DNA of 64,000 nucleotides from CAYRFF01 sp964436125 (GTDB lineage: Bacteria > Bacteroidota > Bacteroidia > Chitinophagales > Saprospiraceae): positions 85,420-149,419 of the forward strand of contig CAYTBT010000001.1 of the NCBI GenBank assembly GCA_964436125.1. The letters run 5' to 3'. Below, piece after piece: positions 62,808 to 64,000 of this stretch. A program made the position numbers and the translations under genes. The notes beneath the pieces are model-generated. The model ran no database searches. It was given only the letters and a program-made list of their open reading frames with translations, and was not told the origin of the DNA. Positions within the stretch are counted from its first letter, which is position 1; each line of letters begins with the position of its first letter.

Positions 62808-63305
62808 ATGATTTACTTACTTGATGCAAATGTCCTCATTGATGCCAATCGCGATTACTATCCTATGGATAGAGTGCCTGAATTCTGGTCATGGCTGGAA
62901 CACAATGGAAAAGTAGGTAAAGCAAAGATTCCTTATGAAATATACTATGAACTCAAACAAGGAAATGACGACCTAGCTACTTGGATTAAGAAGAGTAAAA
63001 TAAAGGAAGCTCTACTCCTAAATAAGGAAACGAATAGTGAATTGGTGAGTCGAGCAATATATAAAGGTTACGCACCCGATTTAACTGATGATGAACTGCA
63101 GAAACTCGGCAGAGATCCTTTTTTACTAGCTTATTCCTTAGAAGATGTTGATAATCACTGTATCGTTACCACAGAAGTTTTAAAACCATCAAAACAACGA
63201 GCAAACAGACACTTACCCGATGCGGCAAGTATATTAGGAATAAGAACGATCAATACCTTTAAACTTCTTAGAGAATTGGATTTCAGAACTGACTGGCAAG
63301 CTTAG
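62808..63305 (+). CDS. DUF4411 (PIN-like) protein
   Basis: The 165-residue protein begins MIYLLDANVLIDANRDYYP with the first PIN acidic residue; further acidic positions are in KIPYEIYYELKQG, DPFLLAYSLEDV and NRHLPDAASILGI. PIN proteins are metal-dependent RNases and act as toxins. The partner is the upstream Xre-ImmA protein. Confidence 0.9.
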   Translation: MIYLLDANVLIDANRDYYPMDRVPEFWSWLEHNGKVGKAKIPYEIYYELKQGNDDLATWIKKSKIKEALLLNKETNSELVSRAIYKGYAPDLTDDELQKLGRDPFLLAYSLEDVDNHCIVTTEVLKPSKQRANRHLPDAASILGIRTINTFKLLRELDFRTDWQA

Positions 63306-64000
63306 ACATAAGTAAATACACATCCCATGGACTGGAAAGGTTTAATGCTATGCAATCGATTAATTATCCGGCTCACCAACTTGTGACGCTAGTGTCTTAT
63401 CCTTTAATGCTACCCATATCCGGTCAAAACCTTAGCTTCACGACCTGTCCCGCTCCGCGGGAAGCCTATGAATTTTGTCTTGACGGTAGGAAAGACAAAA
63501 GAACGGTAACGCCTATGTCGTCATTGAAAATTGTGAAGCCGGTGTCTAAGCCGATTATTTTTCTGAAAGCCGATTAACCAAAAAAAGCCCTCAAGATTTC
63601 ACACCATCCGCCACAGCTACCGGCACACACAATTCCAATTTCTCCTCGCCTTCCTATCACCAAGCTGAATCGTGTTCCTCTTAACCCTTCAAGGGTTCCA
63701 AACCCTTGAAGGGTTTTACCGAATCGATAATAATTTATTCCCTCAATCAATTTAAAGCAGTAAAATAGCCGCAGAATTTGTCAAAGTGGTTTAATTGCTA
63801 TTATGGGAGTGCGAATAAGATGTAAATGTCGATAATCCTCTGGGAAAACCTTATATTATAAGTTCCATTTCAATATTTATAGTTATCTTTACGATATCCT
63901 AACTAGGAGTTATTAATAAATTATAGCAATTTCAACAATATTAAATAACTGAAGTTTCCCACATAAATTTTTCAATTGATCGGATTATGTTGAATTTTAG
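63306..64000. repeat. Repeat-rich right end, with decayed fragment F3
   Basis: No intact gene. Contains CCGGCTCACCAACTTGTGACGC (63367), CCTGTCCCGCTCCGCGGGAA (63449), GTGAAGCCGGTGTC, and a minus-strand fragment (about 63670-63580) with LELCVPVAVADGVKS interrupted by stops. The last 270 bases are A+T-rich without recognisable features. Confidence 0.6.
63683..63715. repeat. Perfect 15-bp inverted repeat
   Basis: AACCCTTCAAGGGTT (63683-63697), spacer CCA, AACCCTTGAAGGGTT (63701-63715); each arm is itself a near palindrome, so several folds are possible. A terminator or REP-like unit. Confidence 0.8.

Noticed and set aside
57832..63682. CRISPR array
   Set aside because: The repeats are few, unequal in length and spacing, and nested; there are no regular spacers and no cas genes.
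56918..64000. Integron cassette array
   Set aside because: Same-direction small modules with repeats fit superficially, but no integrase and no RYYYAAC/GTTRRRY core sites at module ends were found.

Overview
The window looks like a chromosomal piece of a free-living member of the Bacteroidota. The support is a PKD-repeat protein with a type IX secretion C-terminal sorting domain, DUF4382 and DUF2141 proteins, a LytS/LytTR pair, a lysophospholipid acyltransferase of the lipid A type, moderate to low G+C, weak Shine-Dalgarno sequences, and several promoters of the TTG-N19/20-TAnnTTTG form typical of this phylum. No rRNA or tRNA gene was seen. The exact family cannot be fixed from the sequence alone.

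Layout. 0-13 kb: a 5'-truncated YyaL/DUF255 protein, nhaA, a secreted PKD/T9SS protein, an LpxL-type acyltransferase, a RAYT-type Y1 transposase with hairpins around it, a MATE exporter, a membrane-anchored unknown, mtaB and a lipoprotein gene with three in-frame stops. 13-31 kb, mostly housekeeping: M16 peptidase, dnaA, a TPR-histidine kinase, a DUF4382 lipoprotein, ligA, lysA, a PBP4-type peptidase, a K+ channel gene split by a nested palindromic insertion, a CAT-like acetyltransferase and a HAD hydrolase. 31-35 kb: a fic remnant and an arsenosugar-type group (arsS, purine nucleoside phosphorylase, AhpD-like protein). 35.5-45 kb, accessory: a GlxA-type regulator with an in-frame stop, VOC, DinB and DHFR-family genes that share an operator/promoter architecture, a thermolysin-like secreted protease with two small beta-barrels, an esterase, an alpha-CTD-like small protein, and a GxxExxY nuclease-fold gene bracketed by three copies of a hairpin repeat. 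45-51.5 kb: lnt-metG (overlapping), LytTR regulator/LytS kinase, DUF2141. 51.5-56.3 kb: a surface-glycan operon resembling part of the enterobacterial common antigen pathway (WecE-, WecF- and Wzx-like proteins plus a GNAT protein). 56.9-63.3 kb: four consecutive co-oriented toxin-antitoxin-type modules (Xre/RES, MNT/HEPN, HigB/HigA-ImmA, ImmA/DUF4411) separated by decayed, palindrome-rich repeats.

The most unusual signals are in repeated DNA. (1) A 12-base motif, TTTGCGNAAGCT, occurs exactly 16 times in both orientations, in genes and between them, where far fewer than one copy is expected; its core GCGNAAGC is a known ultra-stable DNA mini-hairpin sequence. (2) Many longer palindromes are capped by GNA triloops closed by C-G; one has invaded a channel gene, one sits in a glycosyltransferase gene, and a filled/empty-site pair (32.8 kb versus 58.1 kb) suggests such palindromes insert into one another. 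(3) The GxxExxY gene with its flanking repeats looks like a small mobile or selfish unit. (4) A 22-bp-spaced direct repeat lies exactly 38 bp before a TAnnTTTG box at two loci and probably defines a GlxA/AraC regulon. Several genes (lipoprotein, channel, glxA, higB) carry in-frame stops without frameshifts.
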